From positions 248,001 to 312,000 of the forward strand of contig NZ_JAPJZI010000002.1 of the NCBI RefSeq assembly GCF_027944115.1: a stretch of DNA of 64,000 bases. The letters run 5' to 3'. How positions within the stretch are numbered: the first letter of the stretch is position 1; the number at the start of each line of letters is the position of its first letter. The position numbers and the translations under genes are program-made. The DNA is from Hoeflea prorocentri. Lineage in GTDB: Bacteria > Pseudomonadota > Alphaproteobacteria > Rhizobiales > Rhizobiaceae. Of this stretch, positions 1 to 7,498 are shown piece by piece. Under the pieces are notes generated by a model, which had not been told where the DNA came from, did no database searches, and worked only from the letters and a program-made list of their open reading frames with translations.

Positions 1-625
1 TGACGCGATCGGGGTGTGCCGCGGCAAACGCTTCGAGCCGGGCGCAGTTCTCCGCTATCTCTTTGATGCGTGACAGGTCGGCGATATCCGCGCCCCAACG
101 CTCGGCGTTGTAGAGCTGCGGGACGAGGCAGATATCAGCCATGGTTGGTGCGTCGCCGTGGCAGAATGTGCCGCCTTGTCCGTCGCCCAGGCGTTTTTCG
201 AAGGCGGCGAGACCCTTGCGGATATAAGTTTTCATCCAGTCGACACGCACGGCTTCGTCTCCGCCGGTCCGCGCCATGATATCGGCAGCGACGGAGGAGT
301 TGCAGATCGGGTGGATTTCCATGGCGATGATATAGGAGAGCGTGCGTACCCTTGATCGTTCCAGCGCCGCATCGGGCAGGAATGTGACCGGTCGTGTCTC
401 GTTCAGGTACTCGATAATCGCCAGCGACTGGGTGAGGGTCTGTCCGTCGATATCGAGCGCAGGCACGAAGCCCTGGGGGTTGCGCGACAGGTGCGCGTTT
501 TCCAGATGTTCGCCCTTCAGGAGGTCGACCGACGTTGTGTCATATTCGATTTCAGCCAGGTTGAGCGCGATGCGCACCCGGTAGCTCGCCGACGAGCGCC
601 AATAATCATAAAGAACCGGCGTCAT
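1..625 (-). CDS. maiA: maleylacetoacetate isomerase (zeta-class GST), C-terminus cut by window edge
   Basis: The protein isomerises maleylacetoacetate to fumarylacetoacetate, the step between homogentisate dioxygenase and fumarylacetoacetate hydrolase, in the cytoplasm. The ATG at 625 follows a strong GGAGGGAT ribosome site. About 208 codons are visible, so only the last few residues are missing from the roughly 210-215 usual for the family. The N-terminal thioredoxin-like fold shows YDYWRSSASYRVRIALNLA (residues 6-24), the zeta-class SS-x-x-x-R glutathione-activating motif (S11, S12, R16). A proline-containing QGFVPALDIDG segment and a QSLAIIEYL segment follow as expected. It lies 60 bp downstream of a VOC gene on the same strand, and with it forms a second unit of the homogentisate regulon. 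Family assignment is strong; the exact reaction is inferred from the motif and context. Confidence 0.93.
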   Translation of the reverse strand, partial: MTPVLYDYWRSSASYRVRIALNLAEIEYDTTSVDLLKGEHLENAHLSRNPQGFVPALDIDGQTLTQSLAIIEYLNETRPVTFLPDAALERSRVRTLSYIIAMEIHPICNSSVAADIMARTGGDEAVRVDWMKTYIRKGLAAFEKRLGDGQGGTFCHGDAPTMADICLVPQLYNAERWGADIADLSRIKEIAENCARLEAFAAAHPDRV

Positions 626-642
626 TTTATCCCTCCAGAAGG

Positions 643-671
643 AGCGGCGTCCTTTTGATCCGGACGCCGCT
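643..671 (-). promoter_or_regulatory. intercistronic hairpin between VOC gene and maiA
   Basis: A perfect 10-bp inverted repeat (AGCGGCGTCC / GGACGCCGCT, 643-652 and 662-671, 9-nt loop) lies between the VOC stop and the maiA ribosome site. No T-run follows on the transcribed strand, so it is more likely an mRNA-stabilising or processing hairpin, or a partial attenuator, than a full intrinsic terminator. Confidence 0.6.
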
Positions 672-685
672 ATTGCCATTGCCTT

Positions 686-1225
686 CTATTTACCGAGTTC
701 TTTGGCGTGCAACCAGTCGGCATGGTTGGGAGCCTTTTTGGTTTTTGTCCATTCTTCGAGCATGTCCCATTTGACAGCGTCGAGGCGCTCAAGCATGGCG
801 TCTTCATCCGGATCCGGGCAGGCCAGTTCGATGCGGTGGCCGTTGGGATCGAAAAAGTAGATCGAATGGAAGATGGAATGGTCGGTGACGCCGAGGACTT
901 CCACGCCGTTCTTTTCCAGATGATCCTTGTATTCAAGCAGCGTGTCGCGGTCCTTGACCTTGAACGCGATGTGCTGGACCCAGATCGGGGTGTTTTCGTC
1001 GCGGCCCATCTGCGGCTTTGTCGGCAGTTCGAAGAAGGCAAGTACGTTGCCGTTGCCGGCATCGAGGAACAGGTGCATGTAGGGATCAGGCTCGTGGGTG
1101 GACGGCACCTTGTCTTCGGCGATCGCCAGGACAAAATCCATGTTGAGCATCTTTGTGTACCAGTCCACGGTTTCCTTGGCATCCTTGCAGCGATAGGCGA
1201 CGTGGTGGATTTGTTCGATCTTCAT
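686..1225 (-). CDS. VOC (glyoxalase/bleomycin-resistance/dioxygenase) superfamily protein
   Basis: A 179-residue protein of two beta-alpha-beta-beta-beta modules typical of vicinal-oxygen-chelate metalloenzymes. HHVAYRCKD near the N-terminus, the central QHIAFKV and the late HRIELA segment supply the usual His/His/Glu metal ligands. I prefer the ATG at 1225 over the ATG at 1234, because the AAGGGAG ribosome site abuts the upstream ATG but sits 9 nt before the downstream one. It is the first gene of a two-gene unit with maiA, under a MarR-type operator shared with the hmgA operon, so a role in homogentisate-type aromatic breakdown is likely. The substrate cannot be read from the sequence. It is too short to be 4-hydroxyphenylpyruvate dioxygenase. 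Confidence 0.85.
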   Translation of the reverse strand: MKIEQIHHVAYRCKDAKETVDWYTKMLNMDFVLAIAEDKVPSTHEPDPYMHLFLDAGNGNVLAFFELPTKPQMGRDENTPIWVQHIAFKVKDRDTLLEYKDHLEKNGVEVLGVTDHSIFHSIYFFDPNGHRIELACPDPDEDAMLERLDAVKWDMLEEWTKTKKAPNHADWLHAKELGK

Positions 1226-1250
1226 TAAGTGCATCTCCCTTGTTCAGTTG

Positions 1251-1297
1251 GGCGAACCATAATAGTTACGAATGTAACTATCTAGCTCTGGTTCGCC
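1251..1297. promoter_or_regulatory. MarR-type operator and -10 for the VOC-maiA unit, nested in a longer inverted repeat
   Basis: The core is TAGTTACGAATGTAACTA at 1263-1280, with perfect 7-bp arms and a 4-bp centre. A leftward -10-like TATTAT (ATAATA on the plus strand, 1259-1264) overlaps its edge, so a bound regulator would block polymerase. Around it is a second perfect inverted repeat, GGCGAACCA at 1251-1259 and TGGTTCGCC at 1289-1297. A very similar palindrome sits at the hmgA promoter (6482-6499). Assignment to the MarR protein at 6531-6992 is inference. Confidence 0.7.
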
Positions 1298-1321
1298 GTT
1301 TTCGCCGGCCCTGCCTGCGGT

Positions 1322-1513
1322 CTATGTGTTTGCTGCCGCCTCTAACGCCTCGCTGAGGGTTTCGCGTTCACCGATATGGTTGGCGAGTATGAGGATGAGG
1401 CGGGCGTTGAATGCGTCGCTCTCGTCCTTGCTCAAACCCTCATGGGCGGCGAGCAGTTCGGCGTAAAAATCGTCGGGGCTACTGATGTTCTTGTGGGTGT
1501 TGAGTTTGCTCAT
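1322..1513 (-). CDS. DUF2783 small protein, probable coupling partner of the adjacent monooxygenase
   Basis: A 63-residue acidic helical protein with an SPDDFYAELLAAHEGLS segment characteristic of DUF2783. It follows the FAD monooxygenase by 9 bp and is the last gene of the hmgA-led operon. In Pseudomonas putida U the 3-hydroxyphenylacetate hydroxylase is a flavoprotein (MhaA) plus a coupling protein of about 8 kDa (MhaB). The size and position here match that arrangement. The family match is what I see; the coupling role is inference from that precedent. Confidence 0.8.
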   Translation of the reverse strand: MSKLNTHKNISSPDDFYAELLAAHEGLSKDESDAFNARLILILANHIGERETLSEALEAAANT

Positions 1514-1522
1514 GACATGTCC

Positions 1523-3133
1523 TCACGACCTGGCCGTTGCGGTATTGAGCGCGGCGCGCACAAGGGCTTCGTCATACCCGGTCCAGCGTGCGGCGACATG
1601 CTGGTCGGGCCGGAAAAGATAGATGGCCTGCTCCTCGTCTCCGAGATAGCGTTTTTGAATGTGCCCGTCCGGATCGTCGATTGTATTGATCCGCAGTCCC
1701 TCAACGGCGACGCCGTCAATGTCGAGGTTTTCGGGAACGTTCGTATTGATGCCGAGGAGCTGGAAACGGTTGCCGAGCAGATCGGACAGCCAGTTGGTGC
1801 CCACCGGCGCATCGACAACCGGTGCGCCTGGCCGGGTGCGCGGCGGCAGCTGCGCATTATCGTCGCCGTTCAGTGGTGAGCCGTCATAGACGCTCGGCAC
1901 CGACAGGCGGCCGGAATTCACCAGCGGGCGGGCAAATTCATATTGCTCGGCGAGATCAAGGACGGCATTGCGAAACACCCGGCTGATCTCCGATTTCGGC
2001 GTGATGAAATCGGTGGAGCGCGACGAGTTCAAAATGTTCTCATCCGCGCCGAGAATGCGCTCATAATCATAGCTGTCGAGCAGGCTCTCGGGCGCCACGC
2101 CATCTATGATGAGCTTCAGCTTCCAGATCAGATTGTCGGTGTCCTGCAGGCCGGAATTTGCGCCGCGTGCGCCGAAAGGCGAGACTTGATGCGCCGCGTC
2201 GCCGGCAAACAACACCCGACCGTGGCGGAATTTTTCCATGCGGCGACACTGGAACGTGTAGATCGAGACCCATTCGAGTTCGAACTTGGCATCATCGCCA
2301 AGCATGGCCTTGAGGCGCGGGATGACGTTTTCCGGCTGTTTTTCCTTTTCCTTGTCGATGTTCCAGCCAAGCTGCAGGTCGATGCGCCAGACATTGTCCG
2401 GCTGCTTGTGCAACAGTGCCGACTGGTTGCGGTTAAAGGGCGGGTCGAACCAGAACCAGCGTTCGGTCGGAAAGTCCGCCTCCATGACAACGTCGGCAAT
2501 GAGGAAATTGTCCTCAAAGACGCGGCCGATGAAATCAAGACCAAGCATCTTGCGGGCCGGCGACGTGGCGCCGTCGCAAGCGATCAGCCAGTCGCATTCA
2601 AGCTTGTACGAGCCTTCAGGCGTGTCGATGGTCAGGACGACATGATCGTCGCTCGGATCGATGTTGGCGACGCGGCTGTTGCCGCGAATCTCGATCTGCT
2701 TGCCTTCTGCCTGCAGTGCCTGGACGCGGTGCACCAGATATTCCTCAAAATGGTACTGCTGCAGATTGATGAAGGCCGGGCGCTTGTGGCCCTCTTCGGG
2801 AAGAAGGTCGAATTCGTAGATTTTGCGGTCGTCGAAAAACACCTTGCCGAGCTTCCACTCGACGCTCTTGTCGACGAACTCGTCGCCGCAGCCCAGCCGG
2901 TCGAGGATTTCGAGCGGCCGCTTGGCATAGCAGATGGCGCGCGAACCCCAGCTGACCTTGTCGTTCTCGTCGACTATGACAACCGGGATATCCTGCTGCG
3001 CAAGGTCGATCGCCGCCCCAAGGCCGATGGGGCCGGCACCGATAACGATCACCGGGTGACGCACGGGTGCCGGTGCATCCTGATCGGCAGACCGCTGATA
3101 AGGATAAAGCGGCGTCTCGAAAATCTTACTCAA
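1523..3133 (-). CDS. FAD-dependent aromatic monooxygenase (MhpA/PheA/MhaA-like)
   Basis: A 536-residue class A flavoprotein hydroxylase. The FAD dinucleotide fold is GAGPIGLGAA at residues 32-41, the second nucleotide motif CDGATSPAR is at about 186-194, and GDAAHQVSPFGARG, binding the FAD ribityl chain, is at 311-324. A C-terminal thioredoxin-like domain is expected from the length. These enzymes use NAD(P)H and O2 to hydroxylate phenols. Inside an operon with hmgA and fumarylacetoacetate hydrolase, the most economical product is homogentisate, for example from 3-hydroxyphenylacetate as with MhaA. No 4-hydroxyphenylpyruvate dioxygenase is seen in the window. A 3-(3-hydroxyphenyl)propionate hydroxylase activity is the main alternative. 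Confidence 0.9.
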   Translation of the reverse strand: MSKIFETPLYPYQRSADQDAPAPVRHPVIVIGAGPIGLGAAIDLAQQDIPVVIVDENDKVSWGSRAICYAKRPLEILDRLGCGDEFVDKSVEWKLGKVFFDDRKIYEFDLLPEEGHKRPAFINLQQYHFEEYLVHRVQALQAEGKQIEIRGNSRVANIDPSDDHVVLTIDTPEGSYKLECDWLIACDGATSPARKMLGLDFIGRVFEDNFLIADVVMEADFPTERWFWFDPPFNRNQSALLHKQPDNVWRIDLQLGWNIDKEKEKQPENVIPRLKAMLGDDAKFELEWVSIYTFQCRRMEKFRHGRVLFAGDAAHQVSPFGARGANSGLQDTDNLIWKLKLIIDGVAPESLLDSYDYERILGADENILNSSRSTDFITPKSEISRVFRNAVLDLAEQYEFARPLVNSGRLSVPSVYDGSPLNGDDNAQLPPRTRPGAPVVDAPVGTNWLSDLLGNRFQLLGINTNVPENLDIDGVAVEGLRINTIDDPDGHIQKRYLGDEEQAIYLFRPDQHVAARWTGYDEALVRAALNTATARS

Positions 3134-3161
3134 ACTGACCTCCCATTATGATACTCGCGGT

Positions 3162-4112
3162 TCAGCCCTGCAGGGCTTCCCACATCTCCTTGTCCCGTTC
3201 GGCCGTCCAGATACGCGGCGTGTCCATGCCGAGCGCCTCGTCATAGGCGCGGGCGACGTTGAACGGCAGGCAGTGCTCGTAGATCGCGTAGTCCGCGAAT
3301 TTCGGATCGCACTCGGCCCGCACCGCATCCCAGGCTTCCTTGAGCGATCCGCCGCGTGCAGCAACGGCTGCCGCGGGGCGATAGGTGCTGGCAACGAAAT
3401 CGCGGGTGTTTTCAATCGCGGCGCTGACCATTTCATCGCCGATCAGCGCGTCGCCGCGTCCGGGTGCAATGGCGCGCGGATTAAAGCCGGCAATGGCGTT
3501 CAGCGTTCCGCCCCAATCGCCAAAATGGCCGTCTCCGCAGTAGCAGGCGGAATGGTACTCAACGATGTCGCCGGTGAACATGACGCCTTCGTCCGGGACC
3601 CAGGCGACAATGTCGCCCGCCGTGTGGGCGCGGCCGAGATGCATCAGGTCGACGCGCCGCTTGCCGAGATAGACCGTCATCTTCTGCGTGAACGTCATGG
3701 TCGGCCATGTCAGGCCGGGGATGCTCTCACGGCCCTGGAAGAGACGCGGGAAACGTTCAAACTCGGAATCCCAGTCTTCCTGGCCGCGTTCGGCGACCAT
3801 GGCGCGGCATTTTTCCGAAGCGATCACCTGCTCGGCCCCGTAGGCAGACGCGCCGAGCACGCGCACGGCATGATAATGGGACAGAACCACATATTTGATC
3901 GGCTTGTCGGTAACGCTGCGGACCTTCTCGACCACCTTGGCCGCGAGGCGCGGCGTTGCCTGCGCGTCGATAATCATGACACTGTCATCACCGATGATGA
4001 CACCGGTGTTGGGATCGCCTTCGGCCGTAAAGGCCCAAAGGTCGCGGCCGATTTCCGAGAAGGTGATGGTCTTTTCCGTCATATCCCCGCGGGATGCGAA
4101 TTCCTTGGCCAT
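3162..4112 (-). CDS. metallo-beta-lactamase-fold hydrolase with a degenerate second metal site
   Basis: A 316-residue MBL-fold protein. The family motif HxHxDH reads HYHAVR at residues 79-84: both first-site histidines are kept, but the Asp and third His of site 2 are Val83 and Arg84. His163 (HTAGD) and the bridging Asp182 (FTGD) are present. The last site-2 His (normally PGHG) is Arg219 in PGRG. Site 1 is therefore intact and all private site-2 ligands are gone, which predicts a one-metal enzyme. The start at 4112 has an upstream AAGGAAG; Met11 at 4082 is a possible alternative. It sits 3 bp after the fumarylacetoacetate hydrolase, within the homogentisate operon. A thioesterase or ester hydrolase role is only a guess. 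Confidence 0.85.
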   Translation of the reverse strand: MAKEFASRGDMTEKTITFSEIGRDLWAFTAEGDPNTGVIIGDDSVMIIDAQATPRLAAKVVEKVRSVTDKPIKYVVLSHYHAVRVLGASAYGAEQVIASEKCRAMVAERGQEDWDSEFERFPRLFQGRESIPGLTWPTMTFTQKMTVYLGKRRVDLMHLGRAHTAGDIVAWVPDEGVMFTGDIVEYHSACYCGDGHFGDWGGTLNAIAGFNPRAIAPGRGDALIGDEMVSAAIENTRDFVASTYRPAAAVAARGGSLKEAWDAVRAECDPKFADYAIYEHCLPFNVARAYDEALGMDTPRIWTAERDKEMWEALQG

Positions 4113-4115
4113 TGG

Positions 4116-5138
4116 TCAGGCTTCCTTCTTGTATTGTTCGACGGTCTGCTCGATGGCGCCGAAGATGGAATGTCCGTCGCCGTCCTTCATTTCGATGCGG
4201 ACCGTATCGCCGAATTTCATGAAGCCGGTTGTCGGCTTGCCGTCATTGATGGTTTCGATCATGCGGATTTCGGCGATGCAGGAATAACCGACGCCGCCCT
4301 CGGCAACCGGCTTTCCGGGACCGCCATCGTCCAGCTTGTTGGAGACGGTTCCCGAACCGATGATCGCGCCGGCCGAAAGCGGCCGCGTTTTGGCCGCATG
4401 GGCAATCAGCTGCGGGAAATCGAATGTCATGTCGATGCCGGCATTGGCGCAGCCGAACGGGGCGCCGTTGTAGTCGACGAGGAGGGGCAGGTGCAGCTTG
4501 CCGCCATCCCAGGCATCACCAAGCTCGTCCGGCGTGACGGCGACCGGCGAAAAGGCCGACGACGGCTTCGACTGGAAGAAGCCGAAGCCCTTGCCGAGTT
4601 CGGCCGGAATGAGGCCACGCAACGACACGTCGTTGACCAGCATGATCAGCCGGATCGCCTCGCGCGCCTCATCGACGCTCGCGCCCATGGGCACATCGTC
4701 AACGATAACAGCGATCTCGCCTTCCATGTCGATGCCCCAGGCTTCGTCCGCCATGCGGATCGGATCGCGCGGTGCGAGAAAGGCGTCGGAGCCGCCCTGA
4801 TACATCAGCGGATCGGTCCAGAAGCTTGGCGGCATTTCAGCATTGCGGGCCTTGCGCACGAGTTCCACATGATTGACGTAGGCCGAACCATCCGCCCATT
4901 GATAGGCGCGCGGCAGCGGCGAATGGGCATCGTGTTCGTGGAACCGTTCGGTCGGCTGCGAACCTGATTCAAGCGTCTCGGCGGCGCGTTCCAGCCGTGG
5001 TGCGACATTTGCCCAGTCGTCGAGCGCGGCCTGCAGCGTCGGCGCGATATGGTTGACGACGGTGCAATAAGCCAGATCCTTCGATACGACCGCCAGTTTT
5101 CCGTCGCGCGTGCCGTCTTTTAGTGTTGCGAGTTTCAT
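4116..5138 (-). CDS. fumarylacetoacetate hydrolase family protein
   Basis: A 340-residue protein that cleaves fumarylacetoacetate to fumarate and acetoacetate, the last step of the homogentisate route. The FAH C-terminal fold is visible: DMEGEIAVIVDDVP supplies acidic Mg2+ ligands, KPSSAFSPVAVTPDELG follows, and the GSGTVSNK loop lies near the C-terminus. The start is the ATG at 5138, one base after the hmgA TGA. The frame stays open upstream but that part overlaps hmgA. It is shorter than the ~430-residue eukaryotic and Pseudomonas fumarylacetoacetases, and matches the shorter form common in alphaproteobacteria. Placement between hmgA and the MBL gene supports the pathway role. Confidence 0.92.
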   Translation of the reverse strand: MKLATLKDGTRDGKLAVVSKDLAYCTVVNHIAPTLQAALDDWANVAPRLERAAETLESGSQPTERFHEHDAHSPLPRAYQWADGSAYVNHVELVRKARNAEMPPSFWTDPLMYQGGSDAFLAPRDPIRMADEAWGIDMEGEIAVIVDDVPMGASVDEAREAIRLIMLVNDVSLRGLIPAELGKGFGFFQSKPSSAFSPVAVTPDELGDAWDGGKLHLPLLVDYNGAPFGCANAGIDMTFDFPQLIAHAAKTRPLSAGAIIGSGTVSNKLDDGGPGKPVAEGGVGYSCIAEIRMIETINDGKPTTGFMKFGDTVRIEMKDGDGHSIFGAIEQTVEQYKKEA

Positions 5139-5139
5139 A

Positions 5140-6453
5140 TCAGTCCCAGTTTCCCTCAATTGAGCCGTCAAAGCGCTTCTTTAGGCCCTTCCAGCAATCG
5201 ATATAGTTATCCTGAAGCGTTTCGAGCTGCATGGCATAGCTCGTCACATGCTGCGGGAAGCGTGTTTCGAACATGAATGCAAGGGTCTCGTCCAGCTTGG
5301 TTGGCGCGAGCTCGGCTTCGGAGGCTTTTTCAAAACCCATCGTGTCCGGGCCGTGCGGCAGCATCATGTTGTGCAGGCTCATACCGCCTGGAACAAAACC
5401 TTCTTCCTTGGCGTCATATTGACCATGCACCAGTCCCATGAACTCCGACATGATGTTGCGGTGATACCAGGGCGGGCGGAACGTGTGTTCAGCAACCATC
5501 CAGCGCGGCGGGAAGATCACGAAGTCGATATTCGCGGTGCCCTCTTCCCCGCTCGGTGCCGTCAGGACTGTGAATATGGACGGGTCGGGATGATCGAAGA
5601 GGATGGCGCCAACGGGAGAGAATGTCTTCAGATCGTATTTGAAGGGCGCATAATTGCCATGCCATGCGATCACATCGAGCGGCGAATGGCCGATTTCGGT
5701 CACATAGAATTGCCCGCACCATTTCACATGGACGCGGCAGTCCGTTTCCTTGTCTTCCCAGGCGGCGACCGGGGTCTTGAAATCGCGCGGGTTGGCGAGA
5801 CAGTTGGCGCCGATGGGCCCGCGGTCCGGCAGTGTGAACTTGGCGCCGTAATTCTCGCAGATATATCCGCGTGCTTCGCCGTCAGCCGGATCGACCTGGA
5901 AGATCATACCGCGCGGAATCATGGCGATTTCTGTCGGCGCAACCGTCATGCGGCCGAGCTCGGTGAAGATTTCCAGCGTGCCGATCTGCGGAACGATCAG
6001 CAGCTCCGCGTCGGCATTGAAGAAATAATCATCGCCCATCGGCGCGTTGCAGATATAGGCGTGGCTTGCCATGCCCACCTGGGTATGAACATCACCGGCG
6101 GTGGTCATCGTGCGCACGCCGTCAATGAAGTTGACCGGTTCGTCCGGCATGGGAACCGGATCCCAACGCAGCTGGCCGATCGGCATCACATCGTCGCAGA
6201 TATGGGGTGCTGTTTTCCAGTGATCGCGGGCGTGGCTTGAAAAACGTGCCGTGTGGCGCACGCTAGGGCGAATCCGGTAAAGCCAGGATCTCTCATTGGT
6301 GCCTCGCGGCGCCGTGAAAGGCGAACCGGACAGTTGTTCGGCATAGAGGCCGTAGTTGCATTTTTGCGGACTGTTTTGCCCCTGGGGCAAGGCGTTGGGC
6401 AGCGATTCCGTCTCGAAATCATTGCCGAAGCCGGGCATATAGGCGTCAGACAT
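5140..6453 (-). CDS. hmgA: homogentisate 1,2-dioxygenase
   Basis: A 437-residue Fe(II) cupin dioxygenase that opens the ring of homogentisate to maleylacetoacetate. The N-terminus [20 protein letters not shown] and the internal [16 protein letters not shown] are hallmark segments. The C-terminal [19 protein letters not shown] and [16 protein letters not shown] hold the His/Glu/His iron ligands and neighbouring active-site residues. The ATG at 6453 follows a GAGGGAT ribosome site; earlier in-frame codons would run into the promoter. It is the first gene of the leftward operon hmgA, FAH, MBL, monooxygenase, DUF2783, and is divergent from a MarR regulator. The assignment is secure. Confidence 0.97.
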   Translation of the reverse strand: MSDAYMPGFGNDFETESLPNALPQGQNSPQKCNYGLYAEQLSGSPFTAPRGTNERSWLYRIRPSVRHTARFSSHARDHWKTAPHICDDVMPIGQLRWDPVPMPDEPVNFIDGVRTMTTAGDVHTQVGMASHAYICNAPMGDDYFFNADAELLIVPQIGTLEIFTELGRMTVAPTEIAMIPRGMIFQVDPADGEARGYICENYGAKFTLPDRGPIGANCLANPRDFKTPVAAWEDKETDCRVHVKWCGQFYVTEIGHSPLDVIAWHGNYAPFKYDLKTFSPVGAILFDHPDPSIFTVLTAPSGEEGTANIDFVIFPPRWMVAEHTFRPPWYHRNIMSEFMGLVHGQYDAKEEGFVPGGMSLHNMMLPHGPDTMGFEKASEAELAPTKLDETLAFMFETRFPQHVTSYAMQLETLQDNYIDCWKGLKKRFDGSIEGNWD

Positions 6454-6481
6454 TTTATCCCTCATTACAACTTTTCTAATT

Positions 6482-6518
6482 TTGTTTCGTATGTAACAAT
6501 TGAATTTGTAACTATCAA
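6482..6518. promoter_or_regulatory. hmgA promoter with overlapping MarR-type operator
   Basis: On the minus strand a -35-like TTGATA (6513-6518) and a -10-like TACATA (6490-6495) are 17 bp apart. The palindrome TTGTTTCGTATGTAACAA (6482-6499, one arm mismatch) covers the -10. A half-site GTAACTATC (6508-6516) overlaps the -35. The palindrome shares the GTT-x-C-G-x-ATGTAAC pattern with the site at 1263-1280, and GTAACTATC is identical to 1274-1282. The arrangement predicts repression of hmgA and autoregulation of marR, with derepression by a pathway intermediate. Confidence 0.7.
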
Positions 6519-6530
6519 ACGGAGCTGACC

Positions 6531-6992
6531 GTGACCGAGCAAGACGTTGCCCCGCTTTCGCTTGAGGCATTCCTTCCCTACAAACTCAATCGTGTCGCTG
6601 AACTGGTTAGCCGCCGTTTTGCGGTGATCTACAAGGATCACGCCGGTCTGACGCGGCCGGAATGGCGCACGCTGGCAACGCTCGGCCAATACGGAACGCT
6701 GACGGCCAAATCCATTGGCGCGCATTCCTCAATGCACAAGACCAAGGTCAGCCGTGCGGTTCAGTCGCTTGAAGACCGCAAGTGGCTGGCGAGAATGACG
6801 GATGAACATGACCGGCGGGTCGAACACCTGACTTTGACGAAGGAAGGGGCGCGGAACTACCGTAACCTTGCCAAGCTGGCCCATGAATTCGAAATGGGGC
6901 TTAAAGACATTCTGGGCGAAGAGAGCTTCGAAGATCTTAATAACGGGCTGGCCGCCGTCGAAGATCAGCTTGGCACCGAAATATTCCTGTGA
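6531..6992 (+). CDS. MarR-family transcriptional regulator of the homogentisate genes
   Basis: A 153-residue winged-helix protein. The dimerisation helix [21 protein letters not shown] leads into [21 protein letters not shown], then the recognition helix region [20 protein letters not shown]. The wing carries the MarR-typical [16 protein letters not shown]. The start is GTG at 6531 with GGAGC a few bases upstream. It is divergent from hmgA across 77 bp that contain the palindromic operator. Regulation of both hmgA and VOC-maiA is inferred from the shared palindrome. The TGA stop abuts a terminator that serves the facing gene. Confidence 0.92.
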   Translation: MTEQDVAPLSLEAFLPYKLNRVAELVSRRFAVIYKDHAGLTRPEWRTLATLGQYGTLTAKSIGAHSSMHKTKVSRAVQSLEDRKWLARMTDEHDRRVEHLTLTKEGARNYRNLAKLAHEFEMGLKDILGEESFEDLNNGLAAVEDQLGTEIFL

Positions 6993-7020
6993 AAAAACGC
7001 GCCGGCAGTTGGCCGGCGCG
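6992..7020 (-). terminator. Rho-independent terminator of the small lipoprotein gene
   Basis: A perfect 9-bp GC stem (CGCGCCGGC 6998-7006 with GCCGGCGCG 7012-7020, 5-nt loop) is followed on the minus strand by six T residues (6992-6997). Confidence 0.9.
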
Positions 7021-7032
7021 CCCTTAACCCGA

Positions 7033-7296
7033 TCAGTAACCCTGCGGGCACCTGGCCGTATAGCGGCGACCGTAACGGTCGCGGTAGAAGCAGTCGTCTG
7101 AACCCTCTGAAACGCGGCCGATAACCGCACCTGCGACGCCGCCGATTGCAGCGCCGACGAGCGCGCCTTCCGCCGTACCGGTTGCGACGGCACCGATCGC
7201 AGCACCCGATGCTGCGCCGATGGTTGCTCCCTGCTGTGTTGGTGTGCAGCCGGCGATGGCAAGCCCAACGACAGCAAGCGCGAGAATATTCTTCAT
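7033..7296 (-). CDS. small glycine-zipper lipoprotein
   Basis: An 87-residue precursor starting MKNILALAVVGLAIAGC, a lipoprotein signal with lipobox IAGC and Cys17 as the predicted lipidated residue. The body is a run of small residues, GAASGAAIGAV and GAAIGGVAGAVIG, which fits a glycine-zipper membrane-associating hairpin. The tail (CFYRDRYGRRYTARCPQGY) has two Cys and is rich in Tyr and Arg. The ATG at 7296 is preceded by GGAGGC; upstream in-frame codons lack a site. It has its own terminator. Function is unknown; such proteins are often outer-membrane associated. Confidence 0.85.
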   Translation of the reverse strand: MKNILALAVVGLAIAGCTPTQQGATIGAASGAAIGAVATGTAEGALVGAAIGGVAGAVIGRVSEGSDDCFYRDRYGRRYTARCPQGY

Positions 7297-7498
7297 GTTC
7301 AAGCCTCCGATATCTTTCCCACCGCAGGAAAGTTGTTTGCACATTACATATTTTTGCATTGCTTGCACGCCTTTGCGGTAATTTTCCGGCAAACCAACGC
7401 AGCGCCTGCAGGCATGGTTCCTTGAAGCTTCTTACCTGCAGGACGGCAAATCAATAATCGAAACGCGATGAACCCATTGTGAATGGGGCGGCCTGAAA

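Noticed and set aside
1943-3151. Open frame of 402 codons opposite the FAD monooxygenase
   Set aside because: Antisense shadow of a gene with clear flavoprotein motifs.
3273-4967. Long open frame (564 codons) on the plus strand opposite the MBL and FAH genes
   Set aside because: It lies antisense to two well-supported enzymes, has no domain character, and is explained by GC-rich third positions.
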